A stretch of 64,000 nucleotides of DNA from Capitella teleta (lineage: Eukaryota > Annelida > Polychaeta > Capitellidae), in NCBI GenBank assembly GCA_000328365.1, contig KB312171.1:199699-263698 (forward strand), written 5' to 3'. Both the position numbers and the translations under genes were made by a program. Positions 10,588 to 21,894 of the stretch are shown here, piece by piece (position 1 is the first letter of the stretch; each line of letters begins with the position of its first letter). The notes beneath the pieces are model-generated. The model was not told the DNA's origin. It ran no database searches and worked only from the letters and a program-made list of their open reading frames with translations.

Positions 10588-13055
10588 TCAACACCGGATC
10601 AGAAGAAATGCCAAGGCGCAAGGAACAACGAAGAGAGAAGTGATTCCCAGATGAGAGCCGTCACCAGTGGCACTTGCGTATTGCAGGCATCCTGCACGCC
10701 GAATGGTGTTACCGCCTTGCACCTACAAACAAACATCATCCATTATTATAATGGGAACATCGCGCTTGATTTCTCTCACTTCCACTGCGAATGATTTTGA
10801 TGATCCGCCACAACCAGTTTCCTGGTTGAGCAGCTCCTTGTCAGGTGGGAAGAACTGTATTGAGTCAGAGAACCGATTGACGATGCTGCTTTCGAGGCCT
10901 CCCACGTGAACTCTGACCTCTTCCTGGAATACTCCCCATGTAACCTGGTAGGTAAGAAACAATTAAATTGTGCTGCTGTATGTGGTTGTCCATGCCTGCA
11001 GATTCAAGGGGTCTCTCTTCATGACGTCATAGGGCGACCAATGGTGCTCTGCGATCGGAGGCAGCTCCACTATGTTGACTTCCACAGAGATGCTAGTTCT
11101 TGTATCATTAGTGCTTTTCTCCAGTTTCTCCATTTCTTCAAACCCTTCGAAGATGAAACCAAACCGATATTCAGCTGTAAACGATCCGAAATCGTCCTTC
11201 GGTGGCAGCTCTAGTTTCGGCGTTGTGCATGCCATTTCGCTGTCTGTGCGTACTGTGCATGGCTGAGGAAACATGTGCGTAACGTGAGGTGAAGAAAAAG
11301 AAAACTCACTGTCAGGGGATAATTGACTTGATCAAAAGTCTTTGTTCCGTTCGAATTATTGACAACGATGGGCATTTGCGTAATATTCATGAGTGGGTTG
11401 CTCTCATCTGCGAAGTTCCTCCCCGCCACTGTCAGTTTGGTTCCTCCTCTGAAACACGAAGAACTAACTTCGTGATAATTATTGAGTCAATGTTTACTCA
11501 CTCTACACTCAATGTTCTTGGATGAATGTCTTCAATTGAGGGAATTTTGCCGTATGTGAAGTATTGACCAATGTCCATAACCTGCGTTCCGTTCTGCGTC
11601 GGCACAACGACGTGAATCGGAACTATTCTCGGGGCATCCACAGCGTCAGTGACGAACACGCGGGCATCCCGCGTCGAACTGCTCAGTGGAAAATAAACCG
11701 CTGCGATATTACTCATAAAGAAAGAGGTGCGAGCTACTCACTGTAATGTGTTAGGACCTAATTGCAAGCTGCCTGGTAGACAGGGACCTGTTACCGTGAG
11801 TCTGGTGCCTCCTGCCAAGGATCCCGATGTGGGCGTCACGCTCATGTTCACGCAATCAGACGCATCTGTTTAAGAGGAATATTGATTGATTGAGAGAAAC
11901 TGTTGATGTAGCATTGTAACATGACTCTTACCTAATAAAGTCGAAAATGAAATAATTGAAATATTTAAACATGTGATGCGAATCCAATGTCTCAACCCTG
12001 GACAATTGAACTTTAAATTTGATCTAAAACTACAAAGGATATTCGATTATTCTGAATGAAAAAAAGTGAGTTGGCAAAAAAATAAAATTAAAAAAAAGTT
12101 CTAAAAATCAGCAGCCACGACGTCACGGCTACTGCTCGGGATCAATTTATAAGCCAGTCGCCCACATCTGGACAATAGGTCTAGATTACCTGTGCTTGCG
12201 GTTGCTGTGACATAACTTTAAGTAATTAAAACTATCATCCAGTATCCAGACAATGAAAGCTCGATCTGTTCACTCACCCGGACACAGCTCTCTCAACGCT
12301 ATTTCTTCCAAGTATTTCCCCTTGAATTCCTCCGGTGATTTGCACTGGATGTAGGTGTGCTCCAAAATATTCGCCTCCCGCATCCACGACACCCGGCAAT
12401 CACAGTTTAAATCGGAAAAAATCGCCAATTCTAATACAGAGTTGAGTGGCCTGAGGTCAGGTAGTGCAAAGTAACTCACACTAATATAGATTGCTTTAGG
12501 GAGAGAATGAATCAGATCATATAAATCCGTCGGAGTGGACATTTCCAGAGGGTTGAACGTCAAATACAGTCTTTCTAATGAATCTGACAATTTAGATATT
12601 GTTGAGAGATTGCCTTGTATTCGGTTTTTGTAGATGATTAATGATTCGATGGTTACATCTTCAAAGTCCTCATTCTTTAGTTCGATCAAGTTATTGCCCA
12701 GCTCCAACGTTTCCAACCTTAAACCATGTAGTTTCGGAACTTCCTTCAGTCTGTTTTCGCTCAAATGCAACGACTCTAGCTTGCTCAATCCACTGAATGT
12801 GTCATCGTGGATTACGCTGATGTTGTTCGAGTTGAGAAGTAGCACCGTCAATTCTGTGAAATTGCTGAATGCTTCTGGACCAATGGCTGTAATAGAGTTC
12901 TTCTGGAGGAATATCCTATTGACGTTCAAAGGAATATCCAGCGGGATAGCAGTCAGCCCCTGTTCCCGGCGGATGTAATCGACCGTCTGGCACTCGATTG
13001 GGATGGTCAAAACGCACAAAAAGATCAAAAACGTGAACTCTGCCCTCAGCGCCAT
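10588..13055 (-). CDS. Secreted LRR plus plexin-like TIG protein with GPI-type tail, seven exons
   Basis: Reconstructed from splice phases. Minus-strand exons: 13055-12278, 11865-11742, 11678-11502, 11448-11310, 11262-10996, 10944-10780, 10722-10588; 594 residues. The ATG at 13055 has a good context (AGGATGG) and starts a signal peptide (LRAEFTFLIFLCVLTIPIEC). Residues about 22-210 hold about six leucine-rich repeats (RIFLQKNSITAIGPEAF, LESLHLSENRL). Residues 217-258 are a cysteine-rich LRRCT cap (NCDCRVSWM). Residues about 268-350 and 352-545 contain TIG/IPT units (TPTSGSLAGGTRLTVTG; HPRTLSVEGGTKLTVAG), then plexin-like text (SEMACTTPKL, FGFIFEGFEEMEKL, VRVHVGG). The last 25 residues are a short polar stretch plus a hydrophobic end (SLFVVPCALAFLLIRC) like a GPI signal. 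Intron 5 uses GC-AG. Probably an adhesion or recognition receptor at the cell surface; function is inferred. Individual exons are secure; the full chain is likely but unproven. Confidence 0.82.
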
Positions 13056-14206
13056 CCTTGGAAACGTGTATTTTGGATATATCACGACGTTAGATCTCAA
13101 ACTTCGACGTGCTCTTTGCCTTCTAATGAATGTGTTTAATCAGTCCTGCATGCACATTTAGTATTATACCCCATTCACCTATCTCACTGCACGAATTAAG
13201 TCAGTCGTGCGCTCACTGACACATTATCGTCATTTAATTACGTATGGCCAATCCCTCAAGCAGGAATCAACATTCAACTATATAGGGACAAATATATCAC
13301 GTTCCTTGGTTGCTGGATATTAACAACATCGTGACACCTGCTATGTGCCCAATAAAAGACAAGGTTATATATCTCCTCGTAAATTTGAACAGGTGCGCCT
13401 GCAGAGAAAGTTATGATCCAGGTTTAGTGGTTGCAAAGCGTATGATTCTCCTGCTGTGGTGAAGTTCGGGGTCCAGGGATTGTATATACGCGTAAACAAC
13501 GAACTAGCAAGCTCACAACTGCAACATGGTTGCCATCTAAATCGTTTGTAATTGTCGTTCCAAGTTGCTAATCAGCTAGCGGTGTAGTACTATGGTGGTC
13601 ATAGCAACATAACACACCATATTTCCTGTTGCTTTCGGTGGTGCATTTCTCACTCACGGGGCGATGCAAAGCACCAACGGGCAACAAGAAATGAATGGCC
13701 GATGGAGAGGATGATATAATTCAAAATCCCGATGCCTTACGAGCAGAGTTGCTTTATTTCCTGCTTATCATAACTTACAGATGAGTACAATTCATCATCA
13801 TACTTATACATTTCTGAAGAGAGTGCGGAGACCGCTTGTCTTGATTGTTTCGTACAAATCTGAGAGCTTGGCGATGTTTCGCCCTGGATTTACGACGGAT
13901 GTTGTAAACCCAACCAGAATTTGGTTGACCACAATCCATCCATATCTTATTCCAAAATATATCAGGGGAAAGATCGACCAGAGTCGACCAACCAGCGTTT
14001 AATCATCTTGGTCTTATTCTTCATTGTCATTGAAATGTAAGCCAACATTGGGTCACATGAGTGCGCATACATTGTTATGGGCGAGCAGTCGCCTTCGCGA
14101 ATCGTAGTTTGTAAATAAATATCATCACGTGGGCACTAAAGCACAGACGCAGTTACCCTTCAAACAGCAGACGATGTACACACAGACACGCACAGCTGAG
14201 ACGATG

Positions 14207-14229
<23 letters not shown>
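13056..14229. other. Spacer upstream of the LRR-TIG gene
   Basis: Contains the LRR-TIG promoter region. An X-box-like word, GTGGTCATAGCAAC, lies at 13595-13608 and a related GCAACATGGTTGCC at 13521-13534. An A-rich tract (about 14211-14237) marks the 3' end of the adjoining LINE. No coding ORF recognised. Confidence 0.4.
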
Positions 14230-14237
<8 letters not shown>

Positions 14238-14830
14238 TAATAATAATTATTATTGAATTTGAGTGCTAATAATGGTAACAAAAGGTTTTCACATCACTTA
14301 TCAAGATATAAAAACAGGTGAAATTAAAATGCAGAAGTAAAACAGTATAACAGGATATGACTATAGCTAGGATCATAAATAAACATAACAAAAAACATGC
14401 AGGATCAACATTGCGAAAGGAAATTAATAGACATTGAAGAGGTGCGTCTTCAGTTTTTTCTTAAAAGAGTTCTTAGACATCGGTTGTCTTAAAAGCATCG
14501 GGAGATCATTCCACGGAATAGCACCATGGTGGCTTGCACTTCGACTGTCTGCATGACGTTGCGTTCGAAGTACTTGTAGCGTCCAGGAGTTAGCGGTTCT
14601 CACTGGTCGATGCACACAGCCACACACAGATACAAGAAAAATATACCATCGAACATACAAAAGTTCATGTATCTGGGTATAATGGGCACTCCAGATATCC
14701 TTCTGTATCCAAACGAATGACACCACAAGGTGCAGGATGTTGAAGCGAATCTGCCAGTACTGAATCTGTTCCAAAGTTAATGCACACGGCGAAATGTCAC
14801 GAGTTGAAACGGGACACACACATCTTAGCC
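14230..14830 (-). mobile_element. LINE 3' fragment (CR1-like C-terminus)
   Basis: The minus strand encodes the typical LINE ending: TQRHADSRSASHHGAIPWND, LPMLLRQPMSKNSFKKKLKT and HLFNVY then stop at 14424. The 3' UTR runs to a TAATAA/poly(A) end near 14210-14240. Upstream text (VRTANSWTLQVLR and before) is degraded. Inactive and 5'-truncated; a different subfamily from the 36.9-kb element. Confidence 0.7.
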
Positions 14831-16174
14831 TTCAAACCTCTTCCTCTGACCTTTTCGTGTGCATTGTGGTTGCATCGTCAACAATCAGCACAAAGCCTCA
14901 TTACAAATAAGTCATCAGTATAGTTAAAGCAATTAGATATTAATTAAGGCAGTCATAAAACTCACAAACAAACTTTTGGAGACACGGAGACAGATGTGCA
15001 GAGCAGGCAGGTTTTGCCGTTCGAGCGACCTTTTAAATAATTTTCCTGTTTACAATATATTGCTTCAAGCAATATATTGTAAACCGTATTATATGTGTGA
15101 ACGATGGTTCAGTGCTTTCCTGCCGATTTCAGACTACTCATCAGGGATAAACCTGTTCGATGCTCGATTGTTATGAAATGATATAGAATGTATACACTAG
15201 AATATATTTTTGTTAATAAAGTGTCCTAGCTTCTTCCCTTAATTATTGTTCTGTATATATGCTGTAATATGCATGACTCTCTCTGACGGTCGTCTACCTA
15301 TGTACGGATATCCTGATAATTGGGTGAGATGTTCTCGTGACATCTGCTTATATATGCTCCGGTGTTCTGAGGTTATTCAAATTGGATCAGATGTCCCAAG
15401 AACATCTGGGTCATCAAACGTGGGTCATAAATTATTATGTCCCCAATTAAGACTTAAATTGTATCTGGATAAAGAAACCGACCATTATATTCTAACCCTA
15501 ATCCTAAGATGTCCTTGGGATGATTAATAACATTTCGTAAATATAACTATTTAGTCCTTAAGACATCTACATACTACTACTAATTAATGATACTCGTGAT
15601 GGAATATTAATTCGGCTTTTGATTGGCCGAGATGTTCTGCGCTGCCGGAGTTATGACTGCCGGGCTTATCCCAGGCGGTCATAACGCACAATTTTCATAA
15701 CGCACAAAGGTGATACTACTTATAGCAAAGCTCAATTATATATATATATATATGTTTTGTCGATAACTTTTAAATCGGACGTAGATTCAGATTGCTATGT
15801 CCATCAATAATGAATCAATAATCAAGCAATACAACGGCTGTGATATTTAAATAATATGTTTCCATTCTAAACGAGTTGATATTTTTTCTTCAACACTTAG
15901 GCGAGAAAATATCTGAGGGAATCTAGCACTACCTTATCAGCGCTTATTTCGAGTTTTCATTTTCCCGTGTGAAATTCGCCCGATTTATCTATTTTGCCTA
16001 TTAGTTAATTGTCGGATCTGCTGCCAAAGGTTAACTCCATAGCCAAAATCTAGATGATCTAATTATCAATAAAAGAGTCTTTGAACGAGATTAGCCAAAG
16101 ATCTGAACCGAAACAACTGTTGACAAGATCTGACTTCTTATGACTTATCATCTTATGCTCTTGCTGCTTCCCAG
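14831..16174. other. Spacer upstream of ORC5
   Basis: Holds a 37-bp perfect palindrome (15048-15084), two TCATAACGCAC words (15679, 15695), a (TA)n tract near 15738-15754 and otherwise anonymous AT-rich DNA. No coding ORF recognised; the ORC5 promoter must lie at its right end, without an obvious TATA box. Confidence 0.4.
15048..15084. repeat. Perfect 18-bp-arm palindrome with a one-base centre
   Basis: The left arm GTTTACAATATATTGCTT is followed by C and then its exact reverse complement. Such a short-spaced perfect hairpin could be a cruciform, a relic of a foldback insertion or a binding site for a dimer. No matching second copy was noticed in the window. Confidence 0.85.
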
Positions 16175-19100
16175 ATGCCTGATTCACCGCTTGATGTGAT
16201 CGCTTGTAGACAAGAACAAAGCCGACAGCTGCAGTCGCTATTTGGCTCAGTGAGGAAGTCCGTTGTTGATGCATTGCATTTACAATGTTTAGTTTCAGCC
16301 GATTCAGATGACCGCCCCTTGTGTGTTTGTGTACGGACACTCAGCGACTGGAAAGACCCTGGTGCTTCGCTCGCTGCTCCAGAAGGTGATTCGGCCAGAT
16401 GACGATCCCCTTTTGCGCAACGTTCTCTCCCTCAGTTGACGCACATCTTTGTGAACTGTGTTGAGTGCTACTCAGCGCGCCTTCTCTTTCAACGCGTCCT
16501 CAATGAGCTCTCTGGTCACGTTCCGTCAGCTGCCAACGATTTCACAAGCTACTCGCGATGTGACAACACGAATGATTTTGTCCGAATCTTAAAGCACCTA
16601 ATGCAGCAGAAGCGCTTGGCTGGCACTCTGTACCTGGTGACGTTCTCCATTGACTCATTTTTTACTCGTTTACTTATATTTTTATTAACTTTCAGGTTTT
16701 GCAGAAAGCTGAGCGACTCAGAGATATGGAAGCCAACCTGCTTCCTGCTCTATTGAGACTTCAGCACCTGGTAACCCTTAGAACACCTCTTTCATCAACT
16801 GAATATTTTGTTTGTAGACGGGAGAAAATGTCTGCGTTATTCTCGAGAGTGAAATTGTTTGGAATAAATTCTGGTGCGGAACCGGCTTCCAAGATCCAAT
16901 AATCATTCACTTCCCCGAATATTCAAAAGGTCAGTTTAAAAGGCAATTAAATTAAATTCTGAGCTGGATTTGTGACGTTGAGCGTTTAATTAGATGAGTT
17001 GCTAGAGATCATGTTGAGCAGCTCAGCGTTGGACGGTGAATATTCCTCTGAACTCAAGGAATCTTACTGCAATTTGGTGATCAGCGTTTTCCACACCGCA
17101 TGTCGCAATCTAAGGGAACTTCAGCACATGGTGATCAATTAAACCGCCTAATTAGCCTTCATTTATGAACATTTTCTCAGGCGCAGTTGAACTTTCCCAA
17201 GTACGTTGAACCCATCGTGACAGGAGAAGGTGAGTGACCTGTTTGTGCTAATTTCTCTGCTTCATCGAAACATTCCAGTTCAAGAGGACGATGTTCGTAA
17301 ATTATGGAGAAATGTTGAGCCCCATCTGAAGAGAGCTCTACAGACGGTGTATCTACATGAAATTTCAAGGTTTTAAAAATTTCATTCATTGGTGATTTTA
17401 TTTCCTTTTTTTCTTTTATGCAGTTCTCAGTGGGAGCGCATGCAGGCAGAGAAATCCGAAGAAAAGGCCCCGCCATCGGGTGAGATACGCCCAAATGCCC
17501 TCAAATTGCTTCTAATTGCTCCCAAATTCTCCCGAATTTTCCTCTCAATGCGATGGCCCCTGCAGAAGCTTGTTATTCATAAAGAATATTTCTTGCAGCG
17601 CTGAGTTCTCGCGTCTCTATGGAACTGCCTTATTACTCAAAGTTCCTGCTCATTGCTGCCTATTTGGCTTCGTACAATCCGTCCAAATCAGATCGACGTT
17701 TCTTCTCTAAGGTACAAAGTGAAAGTAAAAGCATAACTGAAAGTGAAAATATTTCTGCTTCAGAACGCAGGACGCATAAATAAACGAACGGTGATGAACG
17801 TGGACAAGAAGAGCGAGCGTGTCAGTTGACCTTCCTTTCCTCACTTTAGTCATAACCCTCTCTTTTGAATTTCAGACGTCCAGTCAAATGTTAGGACCCA
17901 AGTCTTTTGGCCTGGATCGCCTCATGGCCATTTTTTACTCCATAGTTGAGGAGAAGGTAGCGCCGTCTGCCTACATCTTCTCTCAGGTCAGCGACTTTTG
18001 ACCTCTGAACATCAGATGACGTTGGTTGTTTGCAGATGACCTCTCTTGTTAATCTTGGTCTTATGACGCGCATTTCGGTTTCGGATTCCCTCGAAAGTCC
18101 AAAGTTTAAATGTCTCGTCAGTTTGGATATGATCAGAGCTGTTGCCAAGTGAGTCCTTTATTATGTAACTCAAAGAAACTAATTGTAAATTCATATTCAT
18201 TATTCTAAGCCTTTTTGTGGTGATTCTCCGCTAAGTTTGAAGAAGATCTTTATTTGACAGACATGAGCATTTTTTGTGCAAAATAGAAATAAAAGAGTAA
18301 ACAGTGAAATATAAATAACTCGGGATAGTTTAAATTAACTTTTTGTCTTAGTGCAGTTCAAAACCAATTATTTTCAGAGAGAGAGAGAGAGAAATCATTT
18401 ATTTAACAACAACATACATCAATGTGAATTAAGCGGGGAAAAAAAAAAAAAAAATAAATTAGAATTTTTTTTTTTTTTTTTTTTTTTTTTTCTTCCGAGT
18501 GCAGACTGATGGTAGTAATGATGATGATGATAGTATGATGATGCAGGGAGACCAGGCTAAGGCACAACAAGTGTCCGTTTTCGCGCTGGCCACCCCGGGG
18601 GATGATGAAATGATAACGATATTCATGATGATAAATTTGATAATGATATGAGACGAGCATGAGAGGGAGAGAGAACTATTTATAGGATATTAATTTTGGT
18701 TATTGCAGACATAGCAGTTTTCTATTAAACATTGATATGAATATTGATTGATGAAATGAGATTTGATTCTTTTTGAAAATGAGGCTCTTGAATGAGTTGA
18801 TGAATATGAGAGAAGATGGCGTGGGAATGGGTTGACGGTGTTGGTAATTGAATAGCGGAGACCCAGTTGGAAGAATTGGTGTCGATGCAACGGGACCCGC
18901 AACCGATCATCTCCTCGTCCAGCACTGATAAAAGTGCTGAAATAATTCGGAAGTACTCCACTCTTCCACTTATAATAGAATTTTAATTCAAGGAGCTTTC
19001 GCAGATCCTCAATTTTAAGAAGATTTGTTTGTTTGAATAGAGGTTCTGTGTGTGCGTTATATTTGGATTTTGTGATTGTTCTGATTGCTTTTTCAGGTAT

Positions 19101-19348
19101 ATTACTTTGAAATATTTAGTAGGAATAGAAGTCTGGATTTTTATTTTTTTATATTTTTTTACCTGAACCTGTATTCACAGTATTGGGTTCATAACCACTA
19201 AGCAATCTTTCTTCCTACTTTAACATTGTCTCATAATAGTTATATTAAAATAGCTTCAGTATTAGTGAAATCAATAATAATGATTTTTTCTCTTTTCAGG
19301 AATGTCAGTTTTGATGTAGTGCGCTATTTGTATGATTTTGTCGGATGA
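16175..19348 (+). CDS. ORC5: Origin recognition complex subunit 5, fourteen exons
   Basis: Part of the nuclear origin recognition complex that marks DNA replication origins and loads MCM. Exons: 16175-16249, 16299-16385, 16436-16636, 16696-16770, 16818-16929, 16994-17130, 17181-17229, 17279-17369, 17424-17479, 17599-17711, 17764-17820, 17876-17986, 18036-18148, 19300-19348. All junctions are GT-AG and phase-consistent, giving 441 residues (human ORC5 has about 435). Walker A is GHSATGKT (exon 2). [69 protein letters not shown] and the C-terminal VRYLYDFVG are diagnostic of ORC5. At the Walker B position the usual VLDKAE reads VLQKAE. Ten of the thirteen introns are 47-59 bp; the last is 1.15 kb. 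AATAAA follows at 19371. Confidence 0.96.
18149..19299 (+). other. Long last intron of ORC5
   Basis: Unlike the other introns of this gene it is 1.15 kb long. It holds a (GA)n run near 18378, A and T homopolymers (18438-18490) and ATGATG microsatellite sequence near 18520-18545. The AAATAAATGATTTC-type word on the minus strand near 18395 resembles the tail of the LINE copies elsewhere, so an old LINE insertion may have enlarged it. Confidence 0.5.
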
Positions 19349-19370
19349 AGTCTGCTCAAACGGATTATTG

Positions 19371-19376
19371 AATAAA
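19371..19376 (+). other. Poly(A) signal AATAAA of ORC5
   Basis: Lies 22 bases after the ORC5 stop codon, consistent with the very short 3' UTRs of the neighbouring genes. Confidence 0.75.
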
Positions 19377-19730
19377 TTAATTTTATAGCCTATCATTTCT
19401 TTCTCTGTGATCTCTGACTGAATAAGTGAATATAGACTGACTTCCTGCATGACTCATACATCTGTTAGCTTCGATGAAAGGTGCCTTGGATAGTCCTACC
19501 TCCTTGCACTGAACGTGCACAAACATCCAATATTTGCTTGAGGGTGCATGGGTGCAAGCGCCACAAGTCTCCTGGTACCTATTGGTCGTCAAGATTACTT
19601 TAACCTCGCTTCTGTTGCATTTTGTTTCAGTTGCTGAGTTTGCGAGTTGAAATCTATTATACCAATAGCACCATTACCTTTAAGCAATATTATTCACATT
19701 ATCAGCATATACTTGACAATAGCTTTAATT
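19377..19730. other. Spacer after ORC5
   Basis: No gene, RNA or repeat recognised before the hAT end at 19731. Confidence 0.4.
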
Positions 19731-19800
19731 CAGTGGTTTTCAAACTGTGGGTCCCGACCCCCAGGGGGGTGGCAGCCATTAGGCAGGGGGGTCGCAGGGT

Positions 19801-19831
<31 letters not shown>

Positions 19832-20640
19832 ATTAAGAAAAACGTAAAAATTAATAAACCAAAAATAAATGAAGAGGAGAGACTCGTCAAGCCTGTGCTT
19901 GGCAAGACTGGACAAGACTCAGCAGCAAAATCGAAAACTTGTTTGCGCCTTGTTTGCCATTGCGTTTGAAGTCGCCAAGTAGAAGAGGCCTTACACCATC
20001 ACTGACGCCTCGAACAAGCAATGCATTAATTGACACCATTCTCAGAATTGTGCTCAGAATTGTGTTTGGCGACGGTGAGCCAAAGTGAAGCAAATGTCCA
20101 AGTGGCCATGTTTGGTTATCTCGCTGAAGTCCTAGATGATAGCAGCAGGGAAATGTCAGAGGTCATGAGAAGTGACATTTGCAACCCTATGACCGAGCTG
20201 GAGGAAGAGCCTGACCTGGAGGAGGTAGATGAGCCGTTTACTCCTTTGTGAGGTACCATTTCACTAAACCAAGTGAATGATTTGAAGAATGTCATGCAAG
20301 ATTACCACTGATTACTTCTTTGGGTTGCAAAATGACTGCAACCAAAGCAATAAAGTTCAAATGTGAGGATTTGGCTTCCTTCTGGTGCTCATTGTCTGAA
20401 CTTTATCCAAAAATGAGCAAGACTGCTCTAAGATATCTGCTGTCTTTCACCTCAACCAATAAGTGAGAAACATGGTTTTCCACATTGGTCCAGGTCGAAA
20501 CCAAATTCAGAAATCGTTTGAAGGTTCAAAACGAAATGAGACTGGCTTTGAGCACCACACAACCCAGAATAGAGAAAGTGCTGAACTCACATTTTATGCC
20601 GTTTCATCCATCTCATTAATCTTCGTTTGCAAATGTGTAA
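19731..20640 (+). mobile_element. hAT DNA transposon relic (Charlie/ZBED5-like)
   Basis: Starts with a hAT-type terminus (CAGTGGTTTTCAAACTGTGG) followed by the GGTCCCGACCCCCAGGGGGG block common to such elements. Farther on, in broken frames, the plus strand encodes transposase tail motifs: FWCSLSELYPKMSKTALRYL-like text near 20375-20445 and NEMRLALSTTQPRIEK-like text near 20530-20580, the usual hAT C-terminal end. An A27 run lies near 19806. No 3' terminal inverted repeat was found, so the right end is deleted or diverged. Inactive. Confidence 0.7.
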
Positions 20641-20694
20641 AAATGTGTTAATTATGTTATGATCTATATTGTGAAAATAGAACATTTTGTGCAT

Positions 20695-20960
20695 TTTAGA
20701 AGCACCGAGAAGCTCAGTCCGTTTGACCGGCTGACAGGAATCCAATGCCGACCGTGGAGGTCAATATCCCGGGTTCGAGAACCGATCGGCCCACGGGCGT
20801 TATGATTGTGAATTATAATTGTAATTCGTAATTGCGTTATTGCTATTATTGCTTCTGCGTAACGAGGCCAGGCGCTGCGTACTACTGTCTATGGTGGTAT
20901 GCACGATAAAGAACCCCTTAGGATTTATCGATAAGAGAGGGGAGAAACCCCGGACTCAGC
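20695..20960 (+). mobile_element. tRNA-headed SINE
   Basis: A tRNA-like head shows a box A-like GCTCAGTCCGTTTGACCGG near 20712 and a perfect box B core GGGTTCGAGAACC near 20770. An unrelated body follows, containing GGCGCTGCGTACTACTGTC and a GCACGATAAAGAACCCCTT block typical of tRNA-SINE bodies in invertebrates. No acceptor-stem pairing is seen, so it is not a tRNA gene. It also contains one CGTTATGA word (20798). Confidence 0.55.
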
Positions 20961-21228
20961 TTCTGTTCTGGCGCTCGTATCACCCGAATGGGTTAGGTGG
21001 AGGCGTGAAAAGTCCATCGTTTCTTTTGAAGTTCCAATTAAATGATCATCCTATATACATGTATCCTCAATTAGCCCCTCACATAAGTTTGTCACAGCGA
21101 AATATCGCACCAATTTACATCACAACTTCCAATGCATTCGAATAACACATCTCTCATCTCAAGAGACCTCAATTTTATTTTACGTGTTTTTACTCCCATT
21201 ACAATGTCACGCCAAGGACTCAGATATA
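20961..21228. other. Short anonymous spacer
   Basis: No coding or repeat signal recognised between the SINE and the MITE. Confidence 0.3.
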
Positions 21229-21894
21229 CAGAGTGGGCTAAAAGTAGTCTCTCTACTCCATATGTTAACGATTTCCACGTATTTAAATAGAACCGCGCTT
21301 AATTTTTCGAGAAAGTGTCACAAAACAGGTCGCAGAGTGAAAACCACACAAAGATAAAAGAAACGAAAACTTGTTTTTTTGTTTGTTTTTGTTTGTTTTG
21401 TTTTTGGTCTAATCTGCCATGCTGACATTCTTGTCATTTATATTTCTATTTCCTCGACATTGATGCCTATTTATCTCAATCAAAAGAACGCACCCAACTT
21501 TCGGCGACATCACTTTTGGCGGCAAACAGGGCCCTGAACCATGGATAGACTTGAATAACGCAGTGTTGTGGTTTTGATTGTAGCGCTAATGTTTATTTCT
21601 TATAACCAAAACAAAGCAGAGAGTTTGTAATGATGCGCCATGCAACATGATGCTCGTACAGTGAGTGGCTCATATGATTCAGCTCTTTTCAGGATCATGC
21701 ATCAATCGCATTAAACATGTTCCTCCCTCATTGACTCATGGAAATTTTGCTTGTTATTTGATATCTTTGCATAAATGGGTGCAGAATAAGTTATTTATTA
21801 CATAGCAGGTAGCTATTTTGTGGAATAATCGGTCAATTTTAGCTCTCTTTTTTTTTTTAACATGGAGTAGATAGACTACTTTTGGCCCACTCTG
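21229..21894. mobile_element. Mariner/Tc1-type MITE, 666 bp, with TIRs and TA duplication
   Basis: The left end CAGAGTGGGCTAAAAGTAG and the right end, read on the opposite strand, CAGAGTGGGCCAAAAGTAG are inverted copies. The repeat continues for about 33 bases with roughly two mismatches (left ...TCTCTCTACTCCAT, right ...TCTATCTACTCCAT). The element is flanked on both sides by TATA, consistent with a TA target duplication. The interior has no transposase ORF, only a GTTTGTTTTTG-rich tract near 21370-21405. Non-autonomous, fairly young because the ends are well preserved. Confidence 0.88.

Noticed and set aside
13056-13100. Longer N-terminus for the LRR-TIG protein
   Set aside because: The longer frame begins with TTG, not ATG; the ATG at 13055 has a good context and starts the signal peptide.
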